Positions 45,474-56,610 are shown, counted from the stretch's first letter. The stretch is DNA of 64,000 nucleotides from Francisella adeliensis (GCF_003290445.1 NZ_CP021781.1:558001-622000); one strand, 5' to 3'. The notes: generated from the letters alone by a model not told the origin. Numbers and translations: made by a program.

Positions 45474-48068
45474 ATGATTACAACTAAAAAGTTGCGTAAT
45501 AAATTTATTAATTATTTTACTTCACAAGGTCATAGCCATCAATTAAGCTCGCCTTTAATACCATTTGGTGATGATACCCTACTTTTCACAAATGCAGGAA
45601 TGGTGCAGTTTAAAGATGTGTTTTTAGGTAATGAAAAGAGAGACTTTTCAAAAGCAGTTTCTGTACAGAAATGTTTACGAGCTGGTGGTAAACATAATGA
45701 TTTAGACAATGTTGGTTATACTGCCAGGCACCATACTTTTTTTGAGATGTTAGGTAATTTTAGTTTTGGTGATTATTTTAAGAAAGAAGCGATAAGTTTT
45801 GCGTGGGAGTTTTTAACTAAAGAAATAAAGCTTCCAGAGGATAAGCTTTGGGTGACTATTTATGCTACAGATGATGAGGCTTTTGATGTTTGGCATAATC
45901 ATATTGGCCTAGCTAAAGAAAGAATTATCCGTATTGATAGTGCAGATAACTTTTGGTCAATGGGAGATACTGGGCCATGTGGACCTTGTACTGAGATTTT
46001 TTATGATCATGGCAAAGAAATAGAGGGTGGTTTGCCTGGAACACCTGAAGAAGATGGTGATAGATATATTGAAATTTGGAATATAGTTTTTATGCAATAT
46101 AATCGCCATGCAGATGGAACTACTACAAATTTACCAAAACCATCAGTAGATACGGGTATGGGTTTGGAAAGGATTGCTGCAATCTTACAAGAAGTACATA
46201 CAAACTATGAGATTGATCTATTTCAAGCATTAATCAAAAAAGCCTATGAAGTGACTAACGCTAATGATAAAGATTCAGCATCTTTAAAAGTAGTTGCAGA
46301 TCATATTAGATCATGCGCATTTTTGATTGCAGATGGCGTATTGCCATCAAATGAAGGTAGGGGTTATGTACTTCGTAGAATTATCCGTAGAGCAGTTAGG
46401 CACGGCAATAAGCTGGGAGCTAAAGAAGTGTTTTTCTATAAGCTTGTTGATGAATTAATCAATCAAATGGGTGAAGCATATCCAGAGCTAGTAGAAAAAA
46501 GAAATTTAATTGAGAAAACTTTAATAAAAGAAGAAGAACTATTTTCTAAAACAGTTGAGAATGGTATAAAGGTATTTGAAACTGAAATTAAAGATCTCAA
46601 AAGTAGTGTGATAAGTGGTGAAGTGGCATTTAAACTATATGACACATATGGTTTTCCTGTAGATTTGACTGCAGATATGGCAAGAGAAAGAAACCTTGAG
46701 ATAGATCAAGTGGAATTTGACAAGCTTATGACTGAGCAAAAGCAACGTTCGAAAGATGCAGGTAAATTTGGTGTTGATTATAACGATAGCATTAACTCTA
46801 ATGTAAAATCTACATTTAAAGGATATTCCTCTTTGATTGAGGATGCGAAGATTCTTGAAATATATCAAAATGGTAATTCTCTATTAAGGCTTGAGAATAA
46901 TGAACAAGCAGTAATAGTTTTAAACCAATCACCATTTTATGCAGAATCTGGTGGGCAGGCTGGAGATAAAGGTGTATTTGAAGGAGTTGGCTTTGAATTT
47001 GTTGTTGAGGATGTGCAAAAATCTGGTGAGGCAATACTACATATAGGCAAACTTTCTAAAGGGTTGGTAAATATCAATGATGAGTTAACGGCTACAGTTA
47101 ACACAGATACAAGACTAGCAACAGCTGCAAATCACAGTGCAACTCATTTGCTTCATAAGGCTTTAAAAGTGGTTTTAGGAGAGCATGTTGAGCAAAAAGG
47201 TTCGTTAGTGGATGCTAATAGATTAAGGTTTGACTTTACTCATGAAGGTAGTATTTCTTTGCAAGATTTGAGAAAAGTTGAAGAATTAGTAAATGCTCAA
47301 GTTAGAGCGAACTTTGATGTGATGACGATTGAAACCACTCAAGAAAAAGCAAAAACGATGGGAGCGGAAGCTCTTTTTGGTGAGAAGTATGGTGATATAG
47401 TTCGTGTAATATCTATGGGTGATTTTTCAGTAGAGTTTTGTGGTGGTACACATGTGTATCGTACAGGCGATATAGGCCTTTTTAAAATTGTATCTGAGAG
47501 TGGTGTAGCATCGGGTATTAGACGAATAGAGGCAGTGACAGCTGCAAAAGCAATTACAAGTATTCAAAATACTGAAAAAACAATTTCTACTGTTAAAGAT
47601 AAGCTAAAAGCTAGTGATAACAATTTATTTGATAAGCTTGCATCATTGCAAGAACAATTAAAGTCTCAAGAAAAACAAATTACTAAGCTTAAAAAAGATT
47701 TATTATCTGGTTCAAGTACTGCAATAAAAGAAGTTGAAAGTAATGGCGTAACTGTTGTTATAGCTAACATAGAGGGCGTTGATGTTAAGACGCTACGCGA
47801 TAAGGTAGATGACTATAAATCTAAGAAAGAAAAAGTGGTCGTAGTACTAAGTACTATAGTTGCAGGTAAAGTACAGTTTGTAATTGGCGTAAGTAAGTCT
47901 ATAATAGCTACAATTAAAGCTGGTGATATAGCTAAAGAGTTAAGTTCTCACATAGATGGTAAAGGCGGAGGCCGACCAGATATGGCTCAAGGTGGTGGTA
48001 ATAATTCTACTGATATTGAGAATGCTTTAGGTATAACAGAGCAATTTGTTATCAGTAAAATAAGCTAA
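45474..48068 (+). CDS. alaS: alanyl-tRNA synthetase
   Basis: AlaS charges tRNA-Ala. The 864-residue protein has the class II catalytic core ([24 protein letters not shown] and the motif-2 run [18 protein letters not shown]) at residues 20-120. The [20 protein letters not shown] loop is near 160. The editing domain has [11 protein letters not shown] at about 553 and CGGTH near 660. A coiled region ([21 protein letters not shown]) precedes the C-Ala domain with [12 protein letters not shown]. The size is normal for bacteria. It is followed after ten bases by a TolC-type gene. Confidence 0.97.
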   Translation: MITTKKLRNKFINYFTSQGHSHQLSSPLIPFGDDTLLFTNAGMVQFKDVFLGNEKRDFSKAVSVQKCLRAGGKHNDLDNVGYTARHHTFFEMLGNFSFGDYFKKEAISFAWEFLTKEIKLPEDKLWVTIYATDDEAFDVWHNHIGLAKERIIRIDSADNFWSMGDTGPCGPCTEIFYDHGKEIEGGLPGTPEEDGDRYIEIWNIVFMQYNRHADGTTTNLPKPSVDTGMGLERIAAILQEVHTNYEIDLFQALIKKAYEVTNANDKDSASLKVVADHIRSCAFLIADGVLPSNEGRGYVLRRIIRRAVRHGNKLGAKEVFFYKLVDELINQMGEAYPELVEKRNLIEKTLIKEEELFSKTVENGIKVFETEIKDLKSSVISGEVAFKLYDTYGFPVDLTADMARERNLEIDQVEFDKLMTEQKQRSKDAGKFGVDYNDSINSNVKSTFKGYSSLIEDAKILEIYQNGNSLLRLENNEQAVIVLNQSPFYAESGGQAGDKGVFEGVGFEFVVEDVQKSGEAILHIGKLSKGLVNINDELTATVNTDTRLATAANHSATHLLHKALKVVLGEHVEQKGSLVDANRLRFDFTHEGSISLQDLRKVEELVNAQVRANFDVMTIETTQEKAKTMGAEALFGEKYGDIVRVISMGDFSVEFCGGTHVYRTGDIGLFKIVSESGVASGIRRIEAVTAAKAITSIQNTEKTISTVKDKLKASDNNLFDKLASLQEQLKSQEKQITKLKKDLLSGSSTAIKEVESNGVTVVIANIEGVDVKTLRDKVDDYKSKKEKVVVVLSTIVAGKVQFVIGVSKSIIATIKAGDIAKELSSHIDGKGGGRPDMAQGGGNNSTDIENALGITEQFVISKIS

Positions 48069-48078
48069 GAGTAGAGTT

Positions 48079-49461
48079 TTGAATTTTTTAAGTCGTAAGC
48101 TATTTTTGATTGTTGGTGTTATTAGCTCTTTTAGTTGCTATGGATCTACTGCTATAGCTGACTTCGATCAAACTATAGCTAAGGCAACAAGTAATTCACC
48201 ACAGTATAAATATATCGGTTTCCAGCTTGAATCTAGGCAGATGGATCCTGCGGTACAGTTAGGTCGATTATTACCTAGAGTTGATGTTGGTGCAGAAATT
48301 TCGCATGTAGATATTATTGATGGTGTAGATGGTGCTGGTGGGGATATAGCCGGTGGATCTTTTGGTTCAGGTAATGGTTTAGTATCATTAACACAACCTC
48401 TATATGATTATGGTGCATATAAAGACCTTCAATCTGCCCAAGAAACAGCTCAGTTTGGACAACAAGATTATCGTACAAATTACCAGCAGTTTTTATATGA
48501 TGTAAGTTTTGCATATTTTAATCTAGTTAAAGCGATTAAAAATGTTGAGTATAATTCATACAACCTAAAAGCTAACAGAAGAAGTGATAATGAGTTAGAA
48601 AATAAATTTAACGCAGGAGTTGCTGATACAGCTGACTATGAAACAGCTCGAGCTAACTACTATATTGCGCAAGCTGACTATGCTGCAGCTAAAAGAGAAG
48701 AAAAAGTAGCAAGAGCAGAATTAAAAAAATTCACAAACAATAATGATGATGTGATTTTATATGACAATAACTTTGAATTAAAAGATCCATCTCCTAATGA
48801 TGAAGAAGGTTGGGAACAGCTTACGTTAAGAAGTAATCCTTCGTATTTGGGTTCTGCACATTTTAAAGAGAGTAAGTACTATGATTATCAATCAGCTACA
48901 AGTCCATTTATGCCAACGATCAACTTTGAGTTGAAATATTCACCAGGTATAAATCAGGTGAGTACACTAGGAAACCCTGTTTTTGATCAGTTTTTACCAG
49001 CTAAAGGTACTGTAAATGCATTTTACTTTGGTCTTAATATTGAGTGGAATTTCCTATCTGGTGGAACTGACTATGCAGAGCTTAAAAAAGCTGCTTATGA
49101 TTATCAGTCTTCTGAGTTTGATATGATTCAAACAGGAAGGGTAGCACAAAATGATGCAATGTATGCATACAGGTTTGTGGAGCTTAAGAAGAAGCAGATT
49201 ACAGAGCTAAGAAAGTCAGTGGCAGCAGCTAAAATTGCATATGAAAAATATGAAGAAAAATATCTTCAAGGTACTACTACAATTACACAGTACTTTATAC
49301 TACTGAATCAATACTATCAATTTCTTATAAACTTAAACAATGCTGAATTTGATTATATTTTAGGGTTTTTAAGTCTTTATAAAACAGCTGGAATACTGAC
49401 TACTAAGACTGTTAAAGATGTTAATAACTGGGTATTATTTAATCAAAAAGTTGATCTATAA
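48079..49461 (+). CDS. TolC-family outer-membrane channel protein
   Basis: The 460-residue protein is an outer-membrane efflux-channel subunit. It has a signal peptide (FLIVGVISSFSCYGSTAIA) and two repeated halves. Each half has a beta segment followed by long helices, for example SFAYFNLVKAIKNVEYNSYNLKANRRSDNELENKFNAGVADTADYETARANYY and AKIAYEKYEEKYLQGTTTITQYFILLNQYYQF. Such trimers serve type I secretion or RND/MFS drug pumps. Francisella has more than one TolC paralogue, and I cannot tell which this is. The TTG start at 48079 is taken because it leads directly into the signal peptide and follows alaS closely. No pump genes are adjacent. Confidence 0.85.
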   Translation: MNFLSRKLFLIVGVISSFSCYGSTAIADFDQTIAKATSNSPQYKYIGFQLESRQMDPAVQLGRLLPRVDVGAEISHVDIIDGVDGAGGDIAGGSFGSGNGLVSLTQPLYDYGAYKDLQSAQETAQFGQQDYRTNYQQFLYDVSFAYFNLVKAIKNVEYNSYNLKANRRSDNELENKFNAGVADTADYETARANYYIAQADYAAAKREEKVARAELKKFTNNNDDVILYDNNFELKDPSPNDEEGWEQLTLRSNPSYLGSAHFKESKYYDYQSATSPFMPTINFELKYSPGINQVSTLGNPVFDQFLPAKGTVNAFYFGLNIEWNFLSGGTDYAELKKAAYDYQSSEFDMIQTGRVAQNDAMYAYRFVELKKKQITELRKSVAAAKIAYEKYEEKYLQGTTTITQYFILLNQYYQFLINLNNAEFDYILGFLSLYKTAGILTTKTVKDVNNWVLFNQKVDL

Positions 49462-49634
49462 AAGATTTTCATTAAACACTATCATCTTTATACCTGGCAC
49501 TAGTCTTTGTAATATTTTATAGGTTATCTCTTTTGCAAAAGTGACTAAAAGTATTAAGTTAAATAGTCATAGAGGTGTTTTTTATGTGTGTTCTGCATTA
49601 CCAAATATTTGAGAACTACAGCTTAGAAATTTGT

Positions 49635-49640
49635 TATAAT
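49635..49640 (+). promoter_or_regulatory. extended -10 upstream of the M17 peptidase gene
   Basis: TGT precedes TATAAT at 49635-49640, forming an extended -10, 33 bases before the ATG. A TTGAGA at 49609-49614 lies 20 bases upstream, too far for a standard -35, so the extended motif would carry recognition. The 211-base interval holds nothing else clear. Confidence 0.4.
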
Positions 49641-49672
49641 TTATACACTACTTAATAAAATTATTAATTAAA

Positions 49673-51061
49673 ATGTATTTTCTTGAAACTGAATTAAAGT
49701 GCTTTTCTAATGATAAACATACTGACTCTATAGCTATAGAGTTAGTTTTGAATGAAAATTGCTCTCAATGGCTAAAAAAACAGAATGATTTTGTACAAAA
49801 CCTTGCGAAGACTATAGATTTTGGCGAAAATAATAAAATTTTTAAAATCCCTAGTGAAAAGACAGGTGAGCTTGAAAATGTGGTTTATCTCATTGATAAT
49901 GATATGTACAGTATTGCTGATCTAGCAAATACTCTTGAAGCTGGAAATTACCATATACAAAAATCTGAAATTGAAGATTTAAAGTTATACTACATAGCTT
50001 TTGCTTTAGGTAGCTATAGTTTTGATAAGTATCGTTCAAAACCTAAATCTAAGCAGGTAAAACTTTATTTACCTGAAGAATATAAATTGATCTTACCAGA
50101 GGTTGAAGCGACATTTTTAGTTAGAGATATGATAACTACTACAGCTGAAGATATGGGACCTGAAGATATTGCTAAAGTTGTAAAAGATATTGCTAAGAAG
50201 TTTGATGGGCAATGTAGTGAGCTTGTGGGCCAAGAGCTTGTGGAAAATGATTATATGGGTGTATACACTGTTGGTAAAGGTAGTCACCGTCCACCGAGAC
50301 TAGTTCATCTAAATTGGGGAGATAAAAAACACCCTAAGATATCTGTAGTTGGTAAAGGTGTTGCATTTGATACAGGTGGATTAAACATCAAGCCTGGTGC
50401 TGGTATGATGCTGATGCTTAAAGATATGGGCGGAGCAGCAAATGCTATAGGCTTAGCATATATGATTATGAAACATAAATTGCCTGTAAATTTAAGTTTA
50501 GTTATCCCAACTGTAGAAAATGCAATAGATGCAAAATCATATAGACCTAGTGATATTATTACAATGAAAAATGGTACAACTGTACAGGTAACAAACACAG
50601 ATGCTGAAGGTAGGTTGATACTTGCTGAACCATTATATGAAGAAGCAAAAACAAACCCAGATTATCTGATAGATTTTACTACGCTAACAGGTGCTGCTAG
50701 AGTAGCCGTTGGCCCTGAAATATCAGCATTATTCTGTAACGATGATGAAACTGCTAATGAGCTATATAAATATAGTAAATGTACACAAGATAAGGTTTGG
50801 AGGTTACCATTATCTGATTGTTATAGAAAAGCGCTAAAAACTGATTTTGCAGATATTTCACACTGTGATTTATCTCCATTTGCGGGAGCGACTAAAGCAG
50901 CGCTATTTTTAGAGTATTTTGTAGGGCTTAAAAAAGCACCCAAATGGGTGCATTTCGACCTTATGGGTTGGAATGTTTCTTCAACTGCTGGTAAGCCTAA
51001 AGGTGGTGAGATGATGGCGGTTAGAACAACTTTTGCGATGTTAAGTGATAAATATAAGTAA
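49673..51061 (+). CDS. M17 leucyl aminopeptidase
   Basis: The 462-residue protein is a dinuclear metal aminopeptidase. Its C-terminal domain has the metal ligands in VGKGVAFDTGGLNIKPGAGMMLMLKDMGGAA (about 223-253), where a Lys and two Asp are conserved. NTDAEGRLILAEPL is the family signature, and GAARVAVGPEISALFC follows. The N-terminal domain is shorter and less conserved, as in many M17 members. These enzymes trim peptides in the cytoplasm. It is close to the PepA/PepB group, but which subfamily is uncertain. It stands as a single gene with its own probable promoter. Confidence 0.92.
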   Translation: MYFLETELKCFSNDKHTDSIAIELVLNENCSQWLKKQNDFVQNLAKTIDFGENNKIFKIPSEKTGELENVVYLIDNDMYSIADLANTLEAGNYHIQKSEIEDLKLYYIAFALGSYSFDKYRSKPKSKQVKLYLPEEYKLILPEVEATFLVRDMITTTAEDMGPEDIAKVVKDIAKKFDGQCSELVGQELVENDYMGVYTVGKGSHRPPRLVHLNWGDKKHPKISVVGKGVAFDTGGLNIKPGAGMMLMLKDMGGAANAIGLAYMIMKHKLPVNLSLVIPTVENAIDAKSYRPSDIITMKNGTTVQVTNTDAEGRLILAEPLYEEAKTNPDYLIDFTTLTGAARVAVGPEISALFCNDDETANELYKYSKCTQDKVWRLPLSDCYRKALKTDFADISHCDLSPFAGATKAALFLEYFVGLKKAPKWVHFDLMGWNVSSTAGKPKGGEMMAVRTTFAMLSDKYK

Positions 51062-51156
51062 TTACTTCAAAAAAATAACTATTTAAATCAAATAAGTTTC
51101 TATATTTAAGCTAGAGTTTGTATACTTATTCTATGTAAAATAACTATTTCTAAATA

Positions 51157-52122
51157 ATGAATAAAACAATTTTAGAGCAACTAAAACAAGTTTCTATGGT
51201 CGTTGCTGATACTGGTGATTTTGAACTTATAAAACAGTATAAGCCAGTAGATGCAACAACGAACCCTAGCCTTATATTAAAAGCTGTCAAAGACGAGAGA
51301 TATACACAATTAGTTAAAGATGTAATTGAGAGTGTAAAACTATCGAACCCTGAGCTAACTAATGAAGAATTAGTAACTAAATGTGTAATAGAGATATTGG
51401 TCACATTTGGTCAGAAAATCCTTGAAGTAATTGATGGTAAAGTTTCAAGTGAAGTTGATGCTAGGATGTCTTTTAGTACATCTGAGACGATTAACTATGC
51501 AAAGGAAATAGTGTCTTCTTACGCGAGCAAAGGCATATCTAAAGATAGAGTCTTAATTAAGGTTGCGGCTACTTGGGAAGGTATCAAAGCTGCTGAAGTC
51601 TTACAAAAAGAAGGTATAAACTGTAATTTGACTTTAATTTTTGATAAGTCCCAAGCTCAGGCATGTGCTGAAGTTGGTGTTTTTTTAATATCACCATTTG
51701 TTGGTAGAATTACAGATTGGCAGATGCAACAGCAAAAGCTTGTAAGTTTCCCTGCTGTAGAAGATGATGAGGGGGTTAAATCTGTTAAAGAAATTTATAG
51801 TTTTTATAAAAGTCATAGCTTTAAAACTATAGTTATGGGAGCAAGCTTTAGAAATGTTGGGCAAGTATTAGCATTAGCAGGTTGTGATGCTCTTACAATC
51901 TCTCCTGCGTTATTGGAAGAAATGGCAAATATGGATGGCTCATTAGAAACTAATCTTTGTGATGACTATGATGTTCATTTTAAAGAAGACTCTCTTACTG
52001 AAGAGAGATTTAGACTAAGCATGAATCAAAATATTATGGCAAATCATAAACTAGCAGAAGGCATAAATTCTTTCACCAAAGATACAGTTGAATTAGAACA
52101 GATTATAAAGGGCTATTTATAG
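51157..52122 (+). CDS. tal: transaldolase
   Basis: Transaldolase moves a dihydroxyacetone unit between sugar phosphates in the pentose phosphate pathway. The 321-residue TIM barrel has [18 protein letters not shown] (residues about 27-44), the Schiff-base lysine in [12 protein letters not shown] (about 129-140), [32 protein letters not shown] and the late [12 protein letters not shown]. Length and motifs match the TalA/TalB class rather than the short FSA/MipB class. It is followed after nine bases by a small secreted protein gene. Confidence 0.95.
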   Translation: MNKTILEQLKQVSMVVADTGDFELIKQYKPVDATTNPSLILKAVKDERYTQLVKDVIESVKLSNPELTNEELVTKCVIEILVTFGQKILEVIDGKVSSEVDARMSFSTSETINYAKEIVSSYASKGISKDRVLIKVAATWEGIKAAEVLQKEGINCNLTLIFDKSQAQACAEVGVFLISPFVGRITDWQMQQQKLVSFPAVEDDEGVKSVKEIYSFYKSHSFKTIVMGASFRNVGQVLALAGCDALTISPALLEEMANMDGSLETNLCDDYDVHFKEDSLTEERFRLSMNQNIMANHKLAEGINSFTKDTVELEQIIKGYL

Positions 52123-52131
52123 GAGAGGAAA

Positions 52132-52551
52132 ATGAAGAAATTAATATTAGCGCCAGCGATTACTTTATCTTTTGCAGTGGGTGGCTTTGCTTTAGATGAA
52201 AGAGAATATGAAGTTGATGATAAAGCTCGAGTTTCAAACTCATCAGAAAGTAGAATAGACATTGGTGAGCAAGAAAAAAAATTAAACTCATTTAAAGAAC
52301 AAAAAGCTCCTGCAAATGATAATATCTTTAATAAAAATAGAGATAAAGATAACTCTAAAGATTCAGATGATGATGAAGATGAGAATCCAAATTTAGCTAA
52401 TCTTTCTCAGCCTGCACCAAATATCCAAAGAAATCTTAGTATGCCAACAGACGAAGAACAAAGAATGAGTCGTCAAATGCAACTTGATGGAGCTCAAGGA
52501 GGTATTCAAAATACAGGACCTCGAGGGATTGGTAACCCATCGCAGTATTAA
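52132..52551 (+). CDS. small secreted, disordered acidic protein
   Basis: The 139-residue protein starts with a signal peptide (MKKLILAPAITLSFAVGGFA). Most of the rest is charged, polar and low in hydrophobic residues, with an acidic stretch (KDSDDDEDENPN near residues 80-90) and Gln/Met/Gly-rich segments toward the end. Such composition suggests an intrinsically disordered periplasmic protein. No cysteine or known domain is visible. An AGGAGAGG ribosome site lies right before the ATG. It is probably cotranscribed with the transaldolase gene, nine bases upstream. Function unknown. Confidence 0.65.
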   Translation: MKKLILAPAITLSFAVGGFALDEREYEVDDKARVSNSSESRIDIGEQEKKLNSFKEQKAPANDNIFNKNRDKDNSKDSDDDEDENPNLANLSQPAPNIQRNLSMPTDEEQRMSRQMQLDGAQGGIQNTGPRGIGNPSQY

Positions 52552-52633
52552 TAACTTTGCAAGATACTCATAAATATACTAAAATCTACTATTTAAAAAA
52601 TATCCATCTATAAACACTTTATAAGGTTTCTCT

Positions 52634-53380
52634 ATGACTAATTATCAATATAAAAATATTCAAATATTACAAGTAAGTGGTATAGATACTAAAAAATTTC
52701 TACAAGGCTTAACTACCGCTGATTTAAACCTTTTAACTGAAAATAAAGATATTCTTTTTACAGCGTTTGCTAATTTAAAAGGCCGTATAATATCATTATG
52801 TTTTGTGAAGTTTATTGATGATAATACTTTGCTTTTATCTGTTGATGAGGGTGTAGTTGAAGGTCTGATCTCTTGGCTTAAAAAGTATGGTATGTTTTCA
52901 AAAGTTAGTTTTGAGATAAATGCTGGCTATAGTTTGGTGTATCGTGAGGGATGTTTTTTAAACCATGATGTAGTTAAAGGTAGTGAACAATCAAACATAA
53001 GTTTTGAAGAGGTTCAAAAGAGAAATATAGCTAACAAACTAGCATTTATAAATTCTGGCAATTTTGAGAAATTTCTACCAGCAGAACTTGAATTAGATAA
53101 TCTTGAAAATGTAATTTGCTATACAAAGGGTTGCTATATGGGGCAGGAAGTTATAGCTAGAATGCATTACAAGGCAAAGCTTAAAAAAGAGTTAGCAGTG
53201 ATGAGCTCTAGTAATGATATTCAGATTCAAGATTTAAAAAACTCTGATGGTAAGCCTTTAGCTGTAGTTGTAAATAAAGTATTTGTTGATAGTGAATGTT
53301 ATATGCTTGTGGTTTTTCATAAAGAAGCAGTAGATAGCCAATACAAGCTAGAGTCTGGTGAGATTATCACTAAATGCTAG
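52634..53380 (+). CDS. ygfZ: YgfZ/GcvT-domain folate-binding protein
   Basis: YgfZ is a tetrahydrofolate-dependent helper in Fe-S cluster assembly or repair. The 248-residue protein has the GcvT-like fold. The N-terminal VSGIDTKKFLQGLTTADLNLL (about 14-34) and the signature KGCYMGQEVIARMHYKAKLKKEL (about 172-194), with its redox-linked Cys, are diagnostic. It is shorter than the E. coli protein (about 325), mainly in the C-terminal barrel. Its end overlaps the start of a Rep-like helicase gene by seven bases. Confidence 0.9.
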   Translation: MTNYQYKNIQILQVSGIDTKKFLQGLTTADLNLLTENKDILFTAFANLKGRIISLCFVKFIDDNTLLLSVDEGVVEGLISWLKKYGMFSKVSFEINAGYSLVYREGCFLNHDVVKGSEQSNISFEEVQKRNIANKLAFINSGNFEKFLPAELELDNLENVICYTKGCYMGQEVIARMHYKAKLKKELAVMSSSNDIQIQDLKNSDGKPLAVVVNKVFVDSECYMLVVFHKEAVDSQYKLESGEIITKC

Positions 53381-55389
53381 ATAGATTAAATCCTGAGCAA
53401 CAAAATGCTGTAAGATACATTGGTTCACCATTGCTTGTGCTAGCAGGGGCTGGAAGTGGTAAAACTAGTGTGATTATTGAGAAAATATCCTATCTTATTG
53501 AAGAATTGCTATACCCTGCAAAAAGCATCTTAGCTGTTACATTTACAAATAAAGCAGCTAAAGAGATGCAGGAGCGAGTCAAGTCTAGGTTAGATAAAGA
53601 TAGATCAAAAGGTTTGACTATATCGACATTTCATTCGCTTGGTTTAACTATTTTAAAAAAGCATTTTCTTGAGCTTGGTTATAAGAAAAACTTTACACTT
53701 TTTGATGGAAATGACTCGCTTACTTTGATCGCAGATATTGCTTATGAAGGGTTTCAGATGCCGAAGCAAGATACTAAATTTATCCAGTCAAAAATATCTT
53801 ATTGGAAATCATCTTTACTAACCCCTGATCAAGTGGATATAAAAAATGATTTAGATACTAAAGCACAGTTTGTATATGAGGAATACCAAAAGTATTTGAA
53901 GTCATATAATGCATTTGATTTTGATGATTTGATATTTCAACCGATGCAACTTTTTAAAAAGAATGAAAATATCCAAAAATTTTGGTCAGATAAGTTTAGA
54001 TATATATTGATAGATGAGTATCAAGATACAAATGAATCACAATACCAGCTCTTAAAGTACCTAACAAAAGGTAAAAATAAATTTACAGTAGTGGGTGATG
54101 ATGATCAGTCAATCTATGCTTGGCGAGGTTCTAAACCTGAGAACTTACGCCATTTACAAGAAGATTTTCCGAGTTTGAAGGTTATTAAACTTGAGCAAAA
54201 TTATCGTTCAACTGGTAGGATTTTGAATGTTGCAAACAAGCTTATAGAGAATAACAGCCACATATTTGAAAAAAAACTATGGTCAGCAAAAGGCTATGGA
54301 GATCAGGTAAAGATTATAAGCTTGCTAAATGATGAGGATGAAGCACAGTTTATAGCTAGTGATATATTTTTTGATAAGATAAAAACTAATACTAAAAATA
54401 ATGATTATGCGATTTTAATTCGTAGTAATTATCAAGCATTTTTACTAGAAAGATATATGCAAATGCATAAGATACCTTATGTAATAAATGGTGGGACTTC
54501 ATTTTTCTCAAAGACTGAAATAAAAGATATGATCTCATATATGAGGTTAATCGTAAATCCAGATGATGACAGAGCATTTTTGCGAGTTGTAAATATACCT
54601 AAGAGAGAGATAGGTAGTGCAACCATTCATAAATTAGGTGAATACACTAGCAAACATCACTGTAGTTTTTTTAACTCGTTATATCATCTTGATGAGATAG
54701 ATTTGCGTGACTCAACAAAGTCTAGATTGACTAGTTTTAAAGAGCTGATAATAGCTACACAACAAGAGATAGTTACAAGCATATCTATAACAGAACTAAA
54801 GAAGATATTAGGTGATTTTATTGAGCAAATATCTTATAAACTTTGGCTTATAGATTCTAGCTCATCTGAAAAGCAGGCTGAGTTTAAGTATGCCAATGTG
54901 ATTGAGCTAGTTAAATGGATAACAAATCAACTTGAAGATGAGTCTTATAATGCTTTAGATTCATTATCTAGTGTGTTAAATAAAATGCTACTTATAGACA
55001 TACTTGATCGTGATAGCGAAGATAAAAATGATAACCAAGTGCAAATAATCACAATGCACGCATCGAAAGGGTTGGAGTATAAAAAAGTTTATATAATGGG
55101 TATGGAAGAGGGCATCTTACCACATCAGCAAAGTATAGAAGAAGACTCTATCGAAGATGAGCGAAGGCTTGCCTATGTAGCCATTACAAGAGCAAAAGAA
55201 AACCTCACAATTACACTTACCAAGTATCGCAATAGATTTGGTGAAAAGATCAGAACTCAATCAAGTAGATTTATCGAAGAGTTACCAGATACTGATCTGC
55301 ATTGGGTTGGTGGTGCAAAAGAAAACCCTGAAGCTCGTAAAGAGAGCTCAAAGCAAAGTTTATCTGCGTTGAAGGATATGTTTGGGTGA
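53374..55389 (+). CDS. rep: Rep-like ATP-dependent DNA helicase
   Basis: The 671-residue superfamily I helicase starts MLDRLNPEQQNAVRYIGSPLLVLAGAGSGKT with Walker A at 24-31. It continues with TFTNKAAKEMQERVKSRL (motif Ia), ILIDEYQDTNESQYQLL (motif II), VGDDDQSIYAWRGSKPENL (III), KLEQNYRSTGRIL (IV), ITMHASKGLEYKKVYIMGMEEGILPH (V) and EDERRLAYVAITRAKENL (VI). Length and the EQNYRS/HQQSIEE details fit Rep better than UvrD. It should restart or clear blocked replication forks. Overlap with ygfZ suggests coupled translation. Confidence 0.9.
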   Translation: MLDRLNPEQQNAVRYIGSPLLVLAGAGSGKTSVIIEKISYLIEELLYPAKSILAVTFTNKAAKEMQERVKSRLDKDRSKGLTISTFHSLGLTILKKHFLELGYKKNFTLFDGNDSLTLIADIAYEGFQMPKQDTKFIQSKISYWKSSLLTPDQVDIKNDLDTKAQFVYEEYQKYLKSYNAFDFDDLIFQPMQLFKKNENIQKFWSDKFRYILIDEYQDTNESQYQLLKYLTKGKNKFTVVGDDDQSIYAWRGSKPENLRHLQEDFPSLKVIKLEQNYRSTGRILNVANKLIENNSHIFEKKLWSAKGYGDQVKIISLLNDEDEAQFIASDIFFDKIKTNTKNNDYAILIRSNYQAFLLERYMQMHKIPYVINGGTSFFSKTEIKDMISYMRLIVNPDDDRAFLRVVNIPKREIGSATIHKLGEYTSKHHCSFFNSLYHLDEIDLRDSTKSRLTSFKELIIATQQEIVTSISITELKKILGDFIEQISYKLWLIDSSSSEKQAEFKYANVIELVKWITNQLEDESYNALDSLSSVLNKMLLIDILDRDSEDKNDNQVQIITMHASKGLEYKKVYIMGMEEGILPHQQSIEEDSIEDERRLAYVAITRAKENLTITLTKYRNRFGEKIRTQSSRFIEELPDTDLHWVGGAKENPEARKESSKQSLSALKDMFG

Positions 55390-55628
55390 GTTGATCCAAT
55401 CTCAATCCTTATTAATGTGGGAACTTATATAAAAAGTAAATATTGAGAATAAATGTGCTTAGTATTAAAACTATCAAATAAATTTCTAAAAATATTCCTT
55501 GTAGTACATAACTATACCAACTTAATAACTTAAATCTTACATAGTTCAAATTATTTATTGTATTTGTGGCTTCCAAATTTTAAGATAAATCTAGGTATCT
55601 TATTTTTCACTCAATTTAGGTTCAGAAA

Positions 55629-56594
55629 ATGAAAAAAACATTATTAAGCATAATCGCATTTATGATATTGCTACAAAGTGGCTATAGCTTTGTATGGAGT
55701 TATACTGGTCAATTTCAAGATATGGCAAAGAACTATGCAGATAAAAAGTATGGCGAAGATTTTAAAGTAGAAGAAAGTTATGATAATGGCTTGACAGTTG
55801 TTTTAGGGGATTACAAAAGTACAAGTTGGTTTACTAGTAAAAAACTATATGAATGTAGAGTGTTTTTAAGTAGAGTCGTAGGTACACAAGGTATAAATGC
55901 AAACCCTACAGTACCTAATATAGCAGATGAATTTAATGTAAATAGTGATACTTGCGGTGAAAATATCTTAATGCCTAAAGTAAAGAAGTATATAGAAACA
56001 AATTTTATATCTGATTATTACGATTTATCTAAAATAGATTTTAGTATAAAAATCAAATACAACAATCCTAAATACCCCTATGGTAATGAAAGGTTATTTT
56101 ATGATACAGATACTTATGAAATATTTAATCAAGATAATAACTGGAAACTTAGTGCAAAAGATTGGTTAGCTAAGTATAAAAATAAAATACAAATTGATAG
56201 AGTGTCTATAAATATCTATGAACAACCTGAAAATGCTGAGAATATAGCTAAAGCAATGAAGTTTGGTTATGAGCTTGATAACTACTTAAGAAGCTTAACA
56301 ACTAGTCATAAAATAAATGGTATATATATATACATGACCGACTTAACTAGTCAAGAAATGCAAAAAAAAGGTGGGTTAGTAGGTAAAATCAATTTTTCAA
56401 AAGAGCATTTAAATGATAGTAGATTCAATTTCTATTTTTCATTAAACGATTCATTTAACATAAACATTTCTCCGCAAAAATATTACAAATACATATCTAT
56501 AACAAATTCAAATAGAAGCAATATGTCTTTTATAAAGGAAACAAAATACTATCAGCCAGTTAAAAAAATATTAGAATCAAAATTAAGTAAATAA
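55629..56594 (+). CDS. exported protein of unknown function
   Basis: The 321-residue protein has an N-terminal signal (KKTLLSIIAFMILLQSGYSF) and no further membrane segment, so it is likely periplasmic. The mature part mixes beta-like and helical stretches, with aromatic and charged patches (MAKNYADKKYGEDFKVEESYDNGLTVVLGDYKSTSWFTSKKLYECRV). Two cysteines lie at about residues 77 and 114 and could form a disulfide. The second half has several NWKLSAKDWLAKYKNKIQ-type segments. No family is recognised. It stands alone after a 239-base gap behind the Rep gene. Confidence 0.65.
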   Translation: MKKTLLSIIAFMILLQSGYSFVWSYTGQFQDMAKNYADKKYGEDFKVEESYDNGLTVVLGDYKSTSWFTSKKLYECRVFLSRVVGTQGINANPTVPNIADEFNVNSDTCGENILMPKVKKYIETNFISDYYDLSKIDFSIKIKYNNPKYPYGNERLFYDTDTYEIFNQDNNWKLSAKDWLAKYKNKIQIDRVSINIYEQPENAENIAKAMKFGYELDNYLRSLTTSHKINGIYIYMTDLTSQEMQKKGGLVGKINFSKEHLNDSRFNFYFSLNDSFNINISPQKYYKYISITNSNRSNMSFIKETKYYQPVKKILESKLSK

Positions 56595-56610
56595 AAAGAG
56601 GGTTATACAA

